From NCBI GenBank assembly GCA_048013815.1, contig CM106585.1:12648001-12712000 (forward strand): a DNA stretch of 64,000 nucleotides. Direction: 5' to 3'. Position numbers and translations under genes: made by a program. A model generated the notes under the pieces. The model was not told where the DNA came from. It made no database searches and worked only from the letters and a program-made list of their open reading frames with translations. Shown here piece after piece: positions 35,742 through 47,394 of the stretch (its first letter is position 1; each line of letters opens with the position of its first letter). Source of the stretch: Setoptus koraiensis. Taxonomy: Eukaryota > Arthropoda.

Positions 35742-38700
35742 GCCGTTGTGAGTGTCCACCGTACACCGTAAACAACATTTTATCAACAATTGGCTGTGTC
35801 ACAACTAATTAAAGTGTCACACATTTCGCACAGCGATTGGCACAGACGAGCTTGTTGGCCGCGGCTCGGCCATCTCGCTGGCCAGTGACCAGCATTGAAT
35901 TTGGCACATCTTCTGGCGTGATGCAGCCGCGTTAGCGGCCGTGCGAAGGGGCGGGTCGCCGCCGGGCACCGAGTGGCCCGGTGCACACACGGTCAGCGGG
36001 CACGGTCCCACGGTCGCTCCGGGCGCCTATGATTAACATGTGTCGCGGTCGGTTCGCTCAGGTGATGCTGGCAGCGCTTGTGCGCGCTCTGGCAGCATCA
36101 CCTGAGCGATTCTTTTCTGGCAGCGAATCGGGCAGCGAATCGGGCAGCGAATCTGGCGAAGAAGCCAGAGAAGCGGCAACGGGCAGCCCGACGTTGCGAG
36201 CAGATCGCTCCATCGCGGCGCGCTGGAACGCGCTTTATCGGGCACAGCATCAGCGGGCAGCGACGGCGAACGTCGGCCGTTGGCCGTTCAAACTTCGAAC
36301 TTCGAAGCGACTCGACGCGAGCAGCAGATTCGACGCGAACCAGCAGAAGAGGCAGCGAACGAGCGAAGAGGCGATTCGACGCGAGCGCCAAGAAGCAGCG
36401 AACGAGCAGAAGAGGCGATTCGAAGCGAACGAGCAGCAGAAGAAGCGTCCCGAGCGAGCGTCAGACGCTCACAGACGGAGCGAAAGCAAACAAGCCTGCC
36501 GTTGCACTTACCTGTTGATTGTGTCTGTGTTTACCTATGGCCGCAGCACGACGACAACAACAACAACAACAACTTCTTTGTTCCATCTTCGATTCGGACG
36601 ACAACCGCTCATTATAGCTACGGGCACACACAAATCCTTGGCTCTGCGGCGAATCTTCGCTCTGGCTGTGCGGCGAATATTCGCTGGCCGCTTCTTCTCG
36701 GGCTGCTTGTTCGCGTTCGCGGATCGAGGCTCGCGAACGCGATAAAAATAAAACCAAAAGTCGCCACTTCAATTGTGCGTGTGTTTGCGCACAGAATTCG
36801 CCCACTTTTGCCAGTCCGGCAGCGGGCCATCGGGCTACGCGGGCCGCCAGTTGGCAGCCAAAAAACAGTTGGCCAATCAACAGTTTGCAGGCACAAGTTT
36901 GCGAGCAGCCAAAACGGGCCAAATTGCGCACAGGTGAGCCGCTCGTGCGCCGCCCGGTTCGCATCTGTACCTCTCGGTATACGTATACCGACCTATACGG
37001 TATAGGTCGGCGTATGTGGGTATAGTATGGTGGCGCGCCCACATACAGACTCTAGCATACAGTCTGAGCTAGAGTGGCGCTGCCCGGGTCGCCGCGGCCG
37101 GCCCGCCGGCCGGCCCAGAGAGCGGCTGTTTGCGGCGACCATTCAACGCCGGTCAGTTGGCCGACAGCAGCGCCAGCAGCAGCAGCGGCACGTATTGCCT
37201 TCGGCCATTTTGTGCGCGTTGCCGTGGTTGCCAGCGCGCTCGTTAGGGCCTCGCACGGGCGTGTTACCTGGCGGGCGCACAGGTAAATCGGAGCGGAGCG
37301 CACCTATCATTTACCTGTGCGTGCTGGTGCCCGGTGCGTGACAGCAGCGAGCTGGCACATTCTTTTTGTTCTGCCTCTCGGTGCTTCTTTTCGCTTCTCG
37401 GTGCTTCTTTTCGCTCATTTCTGCTTCTTTCTGCTTCTTTTCGCTCATTTCTGCTTCTTTCTGCTTCTTTTGTGCGCCAGCCAGAATGGAGGCCGCTCGG
37501 CTCATTGTGGGCTTGTTCTCGGCCCGTCCGCGGCTCGTTCTCGGCTGGCAGACAACAACGCCGAGAACAACGGCGAGCGGCTCGTTGCGGGCGACGCGCC
37601 CGACACCAACAGTTGGCCGGCCCCGCGAACAAAGAAGCACGCGAAAACAATTGAAACATGCACGCGCGTCCATTGTTTGGCCGTTCTCTGGCCGTTTATC
37701 TCCGCTTTTGGGCATTGTTATCCTGGCACGATGGCCGTTGTTTGTTGGTCGGCAGGGCCGGTAACAGCGTCACGTCCAACCGACGCGAGATTATTGGAGC
37801 GGCTCGGCTACCCGTCTACTATACCCACATATACCGGCGGCCGTTGCCGGGTAGCCGAGCCGTGCACGCCAGGCCCGACCGACTGACCGACATTGGCGCT
37901 GACAAAAAACGCACATCCACGCCATATTGACGCTTATGAGTCTTGCGTTGCGACATGTGTATAAATATGGCATATTCATACATGCTGCGGCTTGCGTATT
38001 GCGGCAAAATAGCGTGGCAAAATACTGTGGCGAGCATATGAAAATGTATGAAAAATGTATGAAAAATGTATGAAAAATATACGAAAAACACATGAAAAAC
38101 ATAGGCAAAACAGAAACAAATGGCGAGCCACTCGCGCCTCGGCCTGGCCGGTTCTGGTCCCGTGGCCACACACAAAATCGCCATCAGCCGGCAATTGACA
38201 AGCCAGTACCGTTGATACTGTGTATCAATATCGGCGCTGTGGCGATCATATGATGTGACAATCATATGATTCATGCGACAACAAACAACAACTGCTCCAC
38301 TTTTGACAGTCACTGTCAGTGCGTCAGCTGACTCAGCTGACAGTTCATGCTGCCTAGGTTGCCTTGTGAGAGATTGTGTCGCTGCCTTGAACTGCCTCGG
38401 CGTGCGATACCCATAATAATACACAGGCCGTGTTGTGTTCGCAAGTGTCAGTTCGAGTTGGCCAGAGATGCGAATTGGCCAGAAATTGAATGTGACAGCG
38501 AGCTGTCACATTTGTCCGCAGCAGCGGCGGCGTTGTCTGCCGAGACAATCGCTCGTCGTTCCCATGCCCGTGCGTCTTCCTCTGGCAAATCTGGCAAATC
38601 TGGCAAATCTGTCGCTGTCCATTGGCCCGCAACGTATTGCGCAACATGTTGTGTTCGGTGCCGTACTGGGCTCGCGGCGTCTGGCCCGTGTCCATGTGAG

Positions 38701-41700
38701 CAACCTGTTGCCGCTTGTTGCACTTTCGGCGAGCGAGCCGTTCGGCCGATCGATTCGGCCAACCGCAGCCAGTCCGTTTGCCGATTTCGCGCCGATTCGG
38801 CAAATATTCACGCCATTAGAACAGGCCATTGTGGCCCAATTTGGTTCTAATTTGCATGTGATTGCATGGCGGCCGCTTGGCCGATTTGTCGCTCCCATCA
38901 TGGGAGTCCCATGCCCGGTTCGCAGCGCTCCGTCTAGCCTCCGACCAGCTCCAATCAATCGAAAGCCCTTCAATCACCGACTAACGCCAATCTCCCCTCT
39001 CTCCCTTCCGTGTCGCAATGCCACCATCGCCGGACGCCTTCACGCACTATCATTTGGATCATTTGGATCACTTGGATCATTTGGATTATTTGCAAACTAT
39101 TGACCATCGTCGACCGTTTTGGGCAATTATCGATAAATCGCGCAGACGCGCCCCGCATCAGCGTGGGCCCCGCGAACCCGCTGCGCGTCAACAAGGGCAC
39201 CGAGGCCCAGATGAGCTGCCAGGTGAACGCCAATCCGCCCGTCAGGGGCGTGCGATGGTTCAAGGACAAGAAATTGCTCACAAATCAGTACAATTACACT
39301 GTGCGAAACGCCAACAAAAACGACACCAGTTTGTATTATTGCGAAGCGGACAACGGCGTGCCCATGCCCGGCCTGGCGCCCCTCGCTAACGCCGCCAACA
39401 ACAAGGACGGGCCCGTCACGCGGGCCGGCGGCTTCTTCCAGGAAATGTTCGGTCAGCTGCTGGGCGACCAGCAAGACGGCCAAGAACCGACGTCGCCCAC
39501 AGTTGTCCGCATGCCCATGCAACTGGTGGTGCTGTACCCACCCACTGTGGTAGTGAGCTCGGACGCGCCCGATTACAACGAGGGCGACACTATCACGCTC
39601 GATTGTCAGGTTGACTCGTCGCCGGCGCCCCAGCGCGTAGTGTGGACCAAATCGGACAGTCAGCTGGTGTTTGACAAATACGAGAACCAGTATCAGATGA
39701 GATTGACGTCGGCCACCGCCGACATGGCCGGACAATACGAGTGTCAGGTGTTTGTGCGCATGGAGCCCACACCGCTCGCCAGTAACCAAAATGCGCCCGC
39801 CGACAGCCAGCTGGTGAGCGCAACCGGACGGGTACAGGTACGCGTCAATCACAAGCCCGGCAAGGCGGAATTAATCATTGGGCACAGCAGCGGCAGCAGC
39901 AGCACCGGCAACAACGGCGGCGGCCCCACAAACGGCACAAACGGATACCCGGCCGCGGGCTCGCCTTTGGTGACTGAATCGGGCCGCCAGACCATACTGA
40001 CGTGCAAGGCGTCGCCGCCCGGCTACCCGCTGCCCCAGTACGTCATTCAGAAGAGGGTGCCCAAGGGCGCACGCGAGGTATCGTTCATGTCCCAGAGTCA
40101 CCCCATTGTGTCTACCACTTACGCCGACGAGGGCGTCTACCTGTGCCGGGCCAACAACTCGCTGGGCGTGTCGAGCGAGGCCGAGGCCGAGCTCATAGTC
40201 AACGAGGCGCCCTCCATTATTATCGGACCTAACGCGCAGGACGTGCGCAAACCGGGCGAGCGGTACCACATAACTGTACGGGCCAAGGGCAAGCCTAAGC
40301 CGCGCGTCACCTGGTACCACAGCAACAGCGAGACGGGCAAATTGACGCAACTGATGAGCACCGCAAACAGCGGGCCGGACAACTTGAGCGGCGGCTCCGG
40401 CGCCGATGCCAGTGTGGCGGCTGTGACGGGACCCGCGGGCGCGTACGAGCAGCTGACGCCGTCCACGTTCGTCAGCGAACAGGGCCGCTACAAGGTGGAG
40501 ACCAAGTACAACATCGACCACGATCCCAACAGGAAAAATCTGCTGAGGCCCCAATACGAGGTGCAAACGACACTGACGTTCGAGTCGCTCACGCTGGACA
40601 ACAGGGGCAAGTACGTGATCCGGTTCGACAACGGTCAGTCGAAGTCGGCCAGCGCCGAGCACGAGCTGCACATAGATCACGCGCCCCTATTTAGGCAGGC
40701 GTACGGGAAACAGGCGTTCAATTTGAACGACCAGGTCAACCTGAAGTGCGTGGTGTCCGCGTACCCGAAGCCCGAGTTTGCCTGGTTCAAGGACGGCCAA
40801 AATCTGGAGCTGGCGGCCCGCTACTCGACGAGCGTCGCCGATCTGTCCGACGATTTGTGGGAGTCGACGCTGACCTTTGATAGGGCCCAAGAGGACGACT
40901 ACACCAATTACACGTGTCACGCGCACAACCAGATCAGCGCCAACCAGCAGCAAGAGGCCAAGCAAGACAACAACAACAACGAGGTCAAGAGCGTCATTAG
41001 GCTGGTGAAAAAGTCCGCACCGGAAGCGCCAACAAAGTTGTACGTGCTAGATTTGTTGCAAGACTCGGTGACGCTGCACTGGACGGCGGGCTTCAACGGA
41101 GGCTTCGAGGACACAAACTATTTTGTGTTTGCGCGAGTGTTGGGCGCCCCAGGGCCCCAAGCGCCAAACAAGCAACAGCCGTATAACAGCAACAACAACA
41201 ACAACAACAACCTGTTGCAGCCCATTGTTGGGTCGCGCAACAACGCTGACACGATGACGCAACAACAACAACAACAATATTCAAATGAGGAATTGCAAAT
41301 AGAGTACGACTGTCAACGCAGCAACCCGTGCGCCGTTAGCTCGCTGCTGCCCCGCCAATCGTACGCGTTCAAGGTGAAGGCCAACAACCCCATGGGCGAC
41401 AGCAGCTACAGCAACGAGGTGGTCATCACCACCAAGGCCAACGTGTCGCAAATACCGCGCGTGCTGGACGCCACCTTTGACCAGTCCATGAACAAGGTGA
41501 TATTTACCATAGAGCCCGGCTCTGATTACACCAATCTCAGCGCCAAGGTCGACTACCGGTACACGCTGCTGCCCGCCGCCGGCCCGACCGCCGCCACCAC
41601 CACCACGCTGGACTCAGCTTCCGGTCTGGAAATACCCACCGTGGCGGCCAGCTCCATCAACTCTGTCAACCCGAACAGCGGCGATGCGCACAGACTGACC

Positions 41701-43198
41701 GCCGCCGCAACGCAACCCCCAGCCGCACCCAACAACGAGTGGGCCTTCCTAACCCGGGTGCCCATCATCAAGGAGACCCAGGAGGCGCTGGTGGACGCGC
41801 CCGCGCAACCCGTCGAAATGCGCATTGCCATCTGTGTCGGTCAGAGCGAGCCGTGCGGCCCGGATTTCCTGGTGCGCATGCAAGAGCCCGTGCGCGGCCT
41901 GTTGTGGGGCCGCGACAGCCGGGTACTGTCGATGCCCTTCCTATTGTCGATAATGTTTGTGATAATTATAATAGCCACCATGGCCACATTTTTGCATTCG
42001 GCGTGCACGCGTTGCGTCACAAACAAGGCCAAACAGCACATGATGGGCGACAGCGGCAACGCAAAGGGCCTCGGACCGGTCGCAAACGGCAGCGCCGGCG
42101 CCCCGGACCAAAATCCCGACCGACAATCGGGGGGCACAATAACAAACGGTCACAACATAACGGGAATAACAAATCACGGGGCCGCCACTAGCGCCAGCAC
42201 GGACAGTGGCACCGACAGCGACACTGGCGGTCAAAAGTCCAACACAACTAGCACAACCAGCACCAATTTGATTGGTCAGACGGCAACAAACGGCTGGCCC
42301 GTCACTAGCCACCACCACAATCAGCTGATGAGCCAGCAACAACAACAACAAATGCTGCAACAGCAGCAACAACAGCAACAGCAACACCAGCAACAACTAC
42401 AACACCAACAACAACAGCTACAACAGTCCATGGCGGCCGAGCCCTCGAGTCCGCTGGGCGCCCACCAGGGCGACATGTGGCTGTTGCAGCAGCAGTATCA
42501 GCACGAGCTTGCCATCCAGCAGCAGGCGGTTTACGGCACGCTGACGCGCAACGGCGCCATATGTAAGTACCCGGCGTTAAACGCTTATTAGCGTTAATTA
42601 ATTAATTAATTAATTAATTTTGTTTGTAATTGCAAATTGCTAATCATCTCTCTGTAAAATGTCTCTCTCTGTATCCTTCAAATATTACGTAACGGATGTA
42701 ACCGCGCGCGATATCACAACAGACTCGTCCTACGCCAGCTACGCGCCCTACGCCCCGGACCCGCCCGCCAACTATGCGCCCTACGCGCCCGAGCCACCCT
42801 CAAACTACGGCCCGTACACCTCGGATCCGGCCGCCGGCTACGCCCAGTACGCACCCGACCCACCCGCCAGTTACATGAGCCCCGGCGGAAGTCAGCATCA
42901 CCAACAACAACAACAGCAACAGCAGCACGACAACGATATGATGCAACAGTCTCTGTATAATGATTATAATCCCATGATGCAACAACAACAACAACAACAA
43001 CAACAGTCCCTGTACAATGATTACAATGCCACCACAAGCCAGCCAGTGACAACAGCAACCGGCGCAACAACGGCAAGCCAGGCAGCGTTACAATCGCCAA
43101 CAACATTGGTGCAACAAGCGGATATTTCCGACTACGGAACAACAACTGGAGCGCCGTCTAGAGGCGCCGCTCGCCTCATCAGGGAGATAATCGTTTAA
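30315..43198 (+). CDS. ed: Echinoid-like Ig/FN3 adhesion receptor (5' end not found)
   Basis: Exons at 30315-30635, 39146-42562 and 42723-43198. Every junction is phase 1 with GTAAGT donors; the first join gives LLVEYAPRI, a normal Ig linker. The three exons encode 1404 residues to the stop. Order: one Ig domain in the first exon; Ig domains at about 39149-39540 (with a long insertion), 39540-39850, 39870-40200, 40210-40680 (both canonical cysteines replaced) and 40690-40960; FN3 at 41020-41450; a second weaker FN3-like domain to about 41900; a membrane span at 41932-42000; then a cytoplasmic tail with Gln tracts. The protein ends in Glu-Ile-Ile-Val (43184-43195). Drosophila Echinoid ends in the same PDZ ligand, used at adherens junctions to bind Canoe and Bazooka. 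The role in homophilic adhesion and EGFR/Hippo modulation is by family. Signal peptide and first Ig domain are missing and should lie upstream. The paralogue Fred is the main alternative. Confidence 0.85.
31267..31286. repeat. (GGCC)5 tetranucleotide repeat
   Basis: Five perfect GGCC units. GGCCGGCC words are frequent elsewhere in the left 47 kb, for example near 25311-25330. Confidence 0.85.
35702..35741. repeat. (TG)n microsatellite
   Basis: About twenty uninterrupted TG units inside the echinoid intron. Confidence 0.9.
36054..36109. repeat. 17-bp inverted repeat, 22-nt loop
   Basis: TCGCTCAGGTGATGCTG (36054-36070) is the exact reverse complement of 36093-36109. The loop can add further imperfect pairing between CAGCGC and GCGCTCTGG. 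The stem contains an E-box word. Confidence 0.85.
36975..37010. repeat. adjacent palindromes
   Basis: CGGTATACGTATACCG (36975-36990) is a perfect 16-bp palindrome. It overlaps CCGACCTATAC (36988-36998), which pairs with GTATAGGTCGG (37000-37010) around one base. Confidence 0.85.
37377..37472. repeat. CTTCTTTCTGCTTCTTTTCGCTC pyrimidine repeat
   Basis: Repeated CTTCTTTTCGCT and CTTCTTTCTG units form a pyrimidine-rich strand of about 95 nt in the echinoid intron. Confidence 0.75.
37800..37862. repeat. 15-bp inverted repeat, 33-nt loop
   Basis: CGGCTCGGCTACCCG (37800-37814) and CGGGTAGCCGAGCCG (37848-37862) are perfect reverse complements. Confidence 0.85.
38039..38103. repeat. 11-bp tandem repeat (GAAAAATGTAT)
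   Basis: Four to six AT-rich units in an otherwise GC-rich intron, with the last copies diverged. Confidence 0.8.
42563..42722 (+). other. 160-bp last intron of the echinoid gene
   Basis: GTAAGT donor after ATAT and an AACAG acceptor at 42722, preceded by a TCTCTCTCTGT pyrimidine stretch. It contains a TTAA(TTAA)n run at about 42594-42619. Phase 1 on both sides. Confidence 0.75.
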
Positions 43199-43930
43199 TA
43201 CTCACACACCACACCATGCCGATTGACTGTAAATATTATATAATGTGAAGAATATATAATAGTTTCCAATTGCACACAAACACTGTACACAAATGCCTCA
43301 CTACACACACACTGTACACTAAATATAGTTTATGGTGTTTGTGGTGCGGCAAGGACGATAATTAGTGATTTACAAACAACAACTATTGTACAACTGTAAT
43401 AGGATATATTGATGATCCACCACCGCCACCGCCACCACCGCCACCAGCGTAAATTGTTATCAGCGCGCCACTGTTGTTTTGGTGGCCGTTGCAGGCCTCT
43501 ATTGTTGTTGTTGTTGTTGATGATATTAATATATATGGTTGTTGTTGTTATTGTTGTGGCCAGTAACGCACATTGCACAAATTGCAATTGCGGTTGTTGT
43601 GGCCACAATTATTATCCCTTCAAACGAACTCAACTCAAACTCACTCTCATCTCTGCTGTTGGTATCTCATCTCTGCTGTTGGTATCTCATCGCTCTCCCT
43701 CTCTCTCTCTCGACACAACAACCAGCATGTAAATAGACACACAATTATTAGACAATTACGCACAATTGAGTTGTGAGCACGCCGAGCAGCAGACTGTAAA
43801 CTTTAATTGGATACCCACACCTAATAGTAATGCTATGTTTTCTATGTAATAGACGCACCACTCCAAACGAATTTTTACATGAAATTAGACACAAACAAAT
43901 AAAGTAAAAATAAATAAAATATTCCGCTCG
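43199..43930 (+). promoter_or_regulatory. echinoid 3' UTR with polyadenylation signals
   Basis: AATAAA occurs at 43898-43903, with AAATAAATAAAAT just after it, about 700 nt beyond the echinoid stop codon. The interval has no coding potential and is more AT-rich than the gene. Confidence 0.55.
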
Positions 43931-45254
43931 CGTCCCCCGTTTCGTCTGCACTAATTAACCGGCAACTAATTGCCGCTCGCCGGGCTCGCTGGGCTCGTTG
44001 GGCTCGTTGGGCTCGTTGGGGTCGCTGGCCTCGCTGGCCAGACAATAAACTGAGCGAATTCGCTCAATTGTTCGCCATGCAGCTTGCCATTTCGCCTTTC
44101 GCCGTCCGCCGCAGCGGCTTGTGCCGGCATTCAACAGCCTCACCTGGTCAGTGGAGACTCTTGAATCACGATCGATTGCGTCATATTCGTTAATTGGTCA
44201 TCATTAATTAATTACGGTGCGCACAACAAATGTCGACAGCGCACAACAAATGTCGACAGCGCACAACGAATGTCGACAGCGGCGATTTTGTGGTCCGAGG
44301 TCCGTAGGCGCACACTGACCGGCAACATTGTCGATGGGCGCTGTCGTGGTAACGGTGCTGTCGCTCACTATTGTTGTGCCTGTCGCGGCCGGTTGTGGAT
44401 GGTTTTTAATTAGATTACATCATCGTCGGCTCTCACTCGAGTGTATATCGAGTGTGTGTGTGCGAATAACGCAAAGTGCTGCGCTAATAATATAAATAAA
44501 TACAACAAATGTGAAATGGCAAGCGCGAAACGTTAAACGTGAGACACAAACTCGACGACGGCAAACATTGGCTCGCCAATATCATATTGCCATTGTGTAT
44601 TGGATGTATGGATTGGTGGTGTTGTTGTTGCAAACGACTCATCAACTTAACTGTATCACTGCAACCATTTCTGGCTACACAAACACACAAATGCTCGCTT
44701 GTTTGCATTGGCAATTTGTGTTTGTTGACTTGTCATTGTTGATTCGCTGATTGTGTCGACGGGTCGACGCGATCATCGCGCGCCCAGCTCGCCGCGTTTA
44801 GCCGTCGTGTTGCGGATCAACGTTGGCTTCGTTCACCAACAGCAGCCTCGACAGCAGCCTCGACGACAGTCGACAACAGCCAACAGCAGCCGATAACAGT
44901 CGACAACAGCAGCGAAGCCGGCCGAACGCGACCAAAGTGGCGCTAGCGGGCCGGCAAGCGTGACCGAGTAGCGGCACCTTTTCTAAATAAACAATCGCCG
45001 CTTCCGAGCTCGCGGGCGCTCGTCAATGGGGCGGCGCGTCATTAGCCGTCGCGTTGCCCGGCAGCGCCACTGCAAACCGTTGACAAGTTGTCGATATCGC
45101 TTCGCTCGCCCGCTCGCTTCTCTCGCCCGTTCGCCTGTCTCGCCGGCTGGCGCCTCCGGTTGCTCCGAGCGCGGCCGTTGGCCCGTTGGCCGTTCTTCGG
45201 CTCGGTCGAACCGCTTCGCACAATCGGAGGGATGGCCAGTGACCGACAGAGCCA

Positions 45255-45289
45255 GTTACTACAGGCACTATTGTTGTGCCTGTAGTAAC
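45255..45289. repeat. perfect 14-bp hairpin, 7-nt loop
   Basis: GTTACTACAGGCAC (45255-45268) and GTGCCTGTAGTAAC (45276-45289) are exact reverse complements. The 18-nt word CACTATTGTTGTGCCTGT spanning loop and right arm also occurs at 44366-44383. Confidence 0.9.
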
Positions 45290-45737
45290 AGTACGGCCCG
45301 CACGCCCCCGGCCCGGCGCTGGCATCGGTGCCGCGCCGATGCAGGCGACGGGCGGTGCCCGGCTGGCGCCGCCGCTCGTTCGTTTATGGGCACACAAGCT
45401 CATAAAGCTCGCGAGCCCATAAACGATGCGGGCAGCGAAGCGTTCGCGACCGTCGCCGTCGCAATTATCTCGCGCGAGCGTCTGTTGGCGTCGGACACTT
45501 GCAAATGACGATGCAAAATGCTGCACGGCGAAGACGCGCCGAGTTAGAGTCTGTAACTTGGCGAAAATCAACACGCACGGCGCAAACTGGAGCACTCACA
45601 CCTGTAACTAGCAGCGCATGTTTCGGTGCTGGTCAGTGCCGGTCATCGCTGGTCATCGCCGGTCATCGCTGGTCATCGCCGGTCATCGCTGGTCATCGCT
45701 GGCCGGTGCCGGTAAGTGCCGGACGCTGTCGGCAACA

Positions 45738-45786
45738 AGTGATTCTCGGAAGGCGCACTCCGAGAGGGCGCATTCCGAGAATCACT
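45738..45786. repeat. 14-bp inverted repeat, 21-nt loop
   Basis: AGTGATTCTCGGAA (45738-45751) and TTCCGAGAATCACT (45773-45786) match perfectly. Confidence 0.85.
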
Positions 45787-47315
45787 GGCTTCGCTCTGGC
45801 TGTTGGGCCGGCCTTTGGGCTTGTCGGCCCGTCAGTCCGTCCGCTTGTGGGCCGCTGAAACAATAGACCGGACACACGCACGGCATGCGCACGACGGGCG
45901 AGAACACAATCGACACTCGAACGTCGCTCCGCCGGCCACTATCTGGCCGGCCCATCTCGTCAGTGGCGCGAGCTCACTGGCTCCGGCCACTTGAGCCACT
46001 CAACGCCAAACAAGGCCATGTTTACCTGTGCACAGCACTCACCTGTTGGGCTCACCTGTACGCAGTGGCCTGTCGGCTCACCTGTCGTGTGCAGCCGATC
46101 ACCTACTAACATAGCACTGCCATACAGTAAGTAAGGGCTACTATGGGCACTACTATACACCGCTATGGTGGTGCGCACCTGTTGCGCGGCGCACTAATTG
46201 TGTGCGAGCCGCTAGCGGGGCGAGTGGCCGCTTTGCGAAATTACTGCGCCGCTCGATGGGAAATTCTTGGAAAAAGTGAGCTTGAGCCACTTGCCAACAT
46301 TGTGCTCGCCAGGTGGACTCACTTGTTGAGAGTCTCGAGTTGAGAGTCTCAAGTTGTGAGTCTCAAGTTGCGACTCGCACCTTGCGAGCGGCACTGCGCC
46401 GAGACTCGCGCGACGCACTCGGCCGGGTCGCTCAGGTCACCTGAGTCAGGTGAGCTCGCGCCGGACTCAGCGAGCACAGTCAGCGAGAGTGCGGCTCGGG
46501 TTGCCGACTCGGCGACCGCTGGCGGCGACTCGGCTACCGCTGGCGGCGACTCGCCGCCAGCGAGGGGGCGAAGGGGCGCGAGACCCGGGCGAGACTCAGG
46601 CGAGGTTGGGGGCGGCCCGGCGCGAGACCCACAGTTGAGACCTACAGTTGAGACCGACAGTTGAGACGCACGGCTGAGTCGGGCTGAGCCGGACAGACAG
46701 CGCGAGAGTATCATCGTCGTCTAATGAGCGAGCCGTGATTGCGGCAATGTTGCGCGTACACGCCGCGGCACATGCTACCAATTTTGGCCGTTAATTGGAC
46801 ATTTGTTGTCCCGATTGATCGGTTGTTGGCGCGAGGCGACAATTTGCTCATCAAATGACCTATTGCAACGAAACGCTGGACGACAGGCCGAAATTTTGGT
46901 GCCCAAAGCGACGCTCAAAGTGACAGATGGTGGCGAGATCGCGCCGCCGCGATTGAGTCTGTCCGTTTGTTTCAGCGCAGTGTGTGTGTGTGAGTGCGCC
47001 GTATCGAGTGTAATAATATCAGTATATGTCAGTGTAATAGTATAGTGTCGGTTTGGTCGACAACGAGTGCATCGAGCTATCATAACAACGACAACAGTAC
47101 AGCAAACTGTACCAACTCAACACACAACAAACTCATCACAAGTAGCAGCCAGACAGCAGCAGCAGCAACAGAAGCGATCTCGCCAACAGCAGCCGTTACA
47201 GCAGCGCGACGCCAAGACAGAATTGCGTAGCTAGCAGTGGATAGACCGATCAAACACAGTGTCCACAGTGTGCAATCAATTCATCGCGACAAAACCGAGC
47301 CAGCAGCACCACCAC

Positions 47316-47394
47316 ATGCCCAATAATCGCATGCCCAACAATCGCATGCCCAACAATCACATGCCCAACAATCACATGCCCAATAATCGCCCAA
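47316..47394. repeat. 14-bp tandem repeat (CATGCCCAACAATC)
   Basis: About five head-to-tail units ending about 65 nt before the integrin start codon, so the array is probably transcribed in the 5' UTR. Confidence 0.8.

Larger units (their letters stand above)
30636..39145 (+). other. 8.5-kb intron of the echinoid gene
   Basis: The intron is bounded by AAT/GTAAGT at 30635/30636 and CGCGCAG/AC at 39145/39146. It contains no supported exon. It holds 10-bp tandem CAGGTAAG words near 31606, a (GGCC)5 tract at 31267-31286, a 22-bp tandem repeat near 31334-31401, a (GT)n run at 35702-35741, hairpins at 36054-36109 and 37800-37862, and a palindrome cluster near 36975-37010. An isolated TATAAATAG at 35188 is not backed by a downstream exon. 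Confidence 0.75.

Noticed and set aside
35981-36745. Long plus-strand open frame (about 254 codons) in the echinoid intron
   Set aside because: It is rich in Arg, Ala, Ser and Glu from tandem GCAGCGAA/CGAACGAG words, has several equally long overlapping frames, and shows no domain or splice context.
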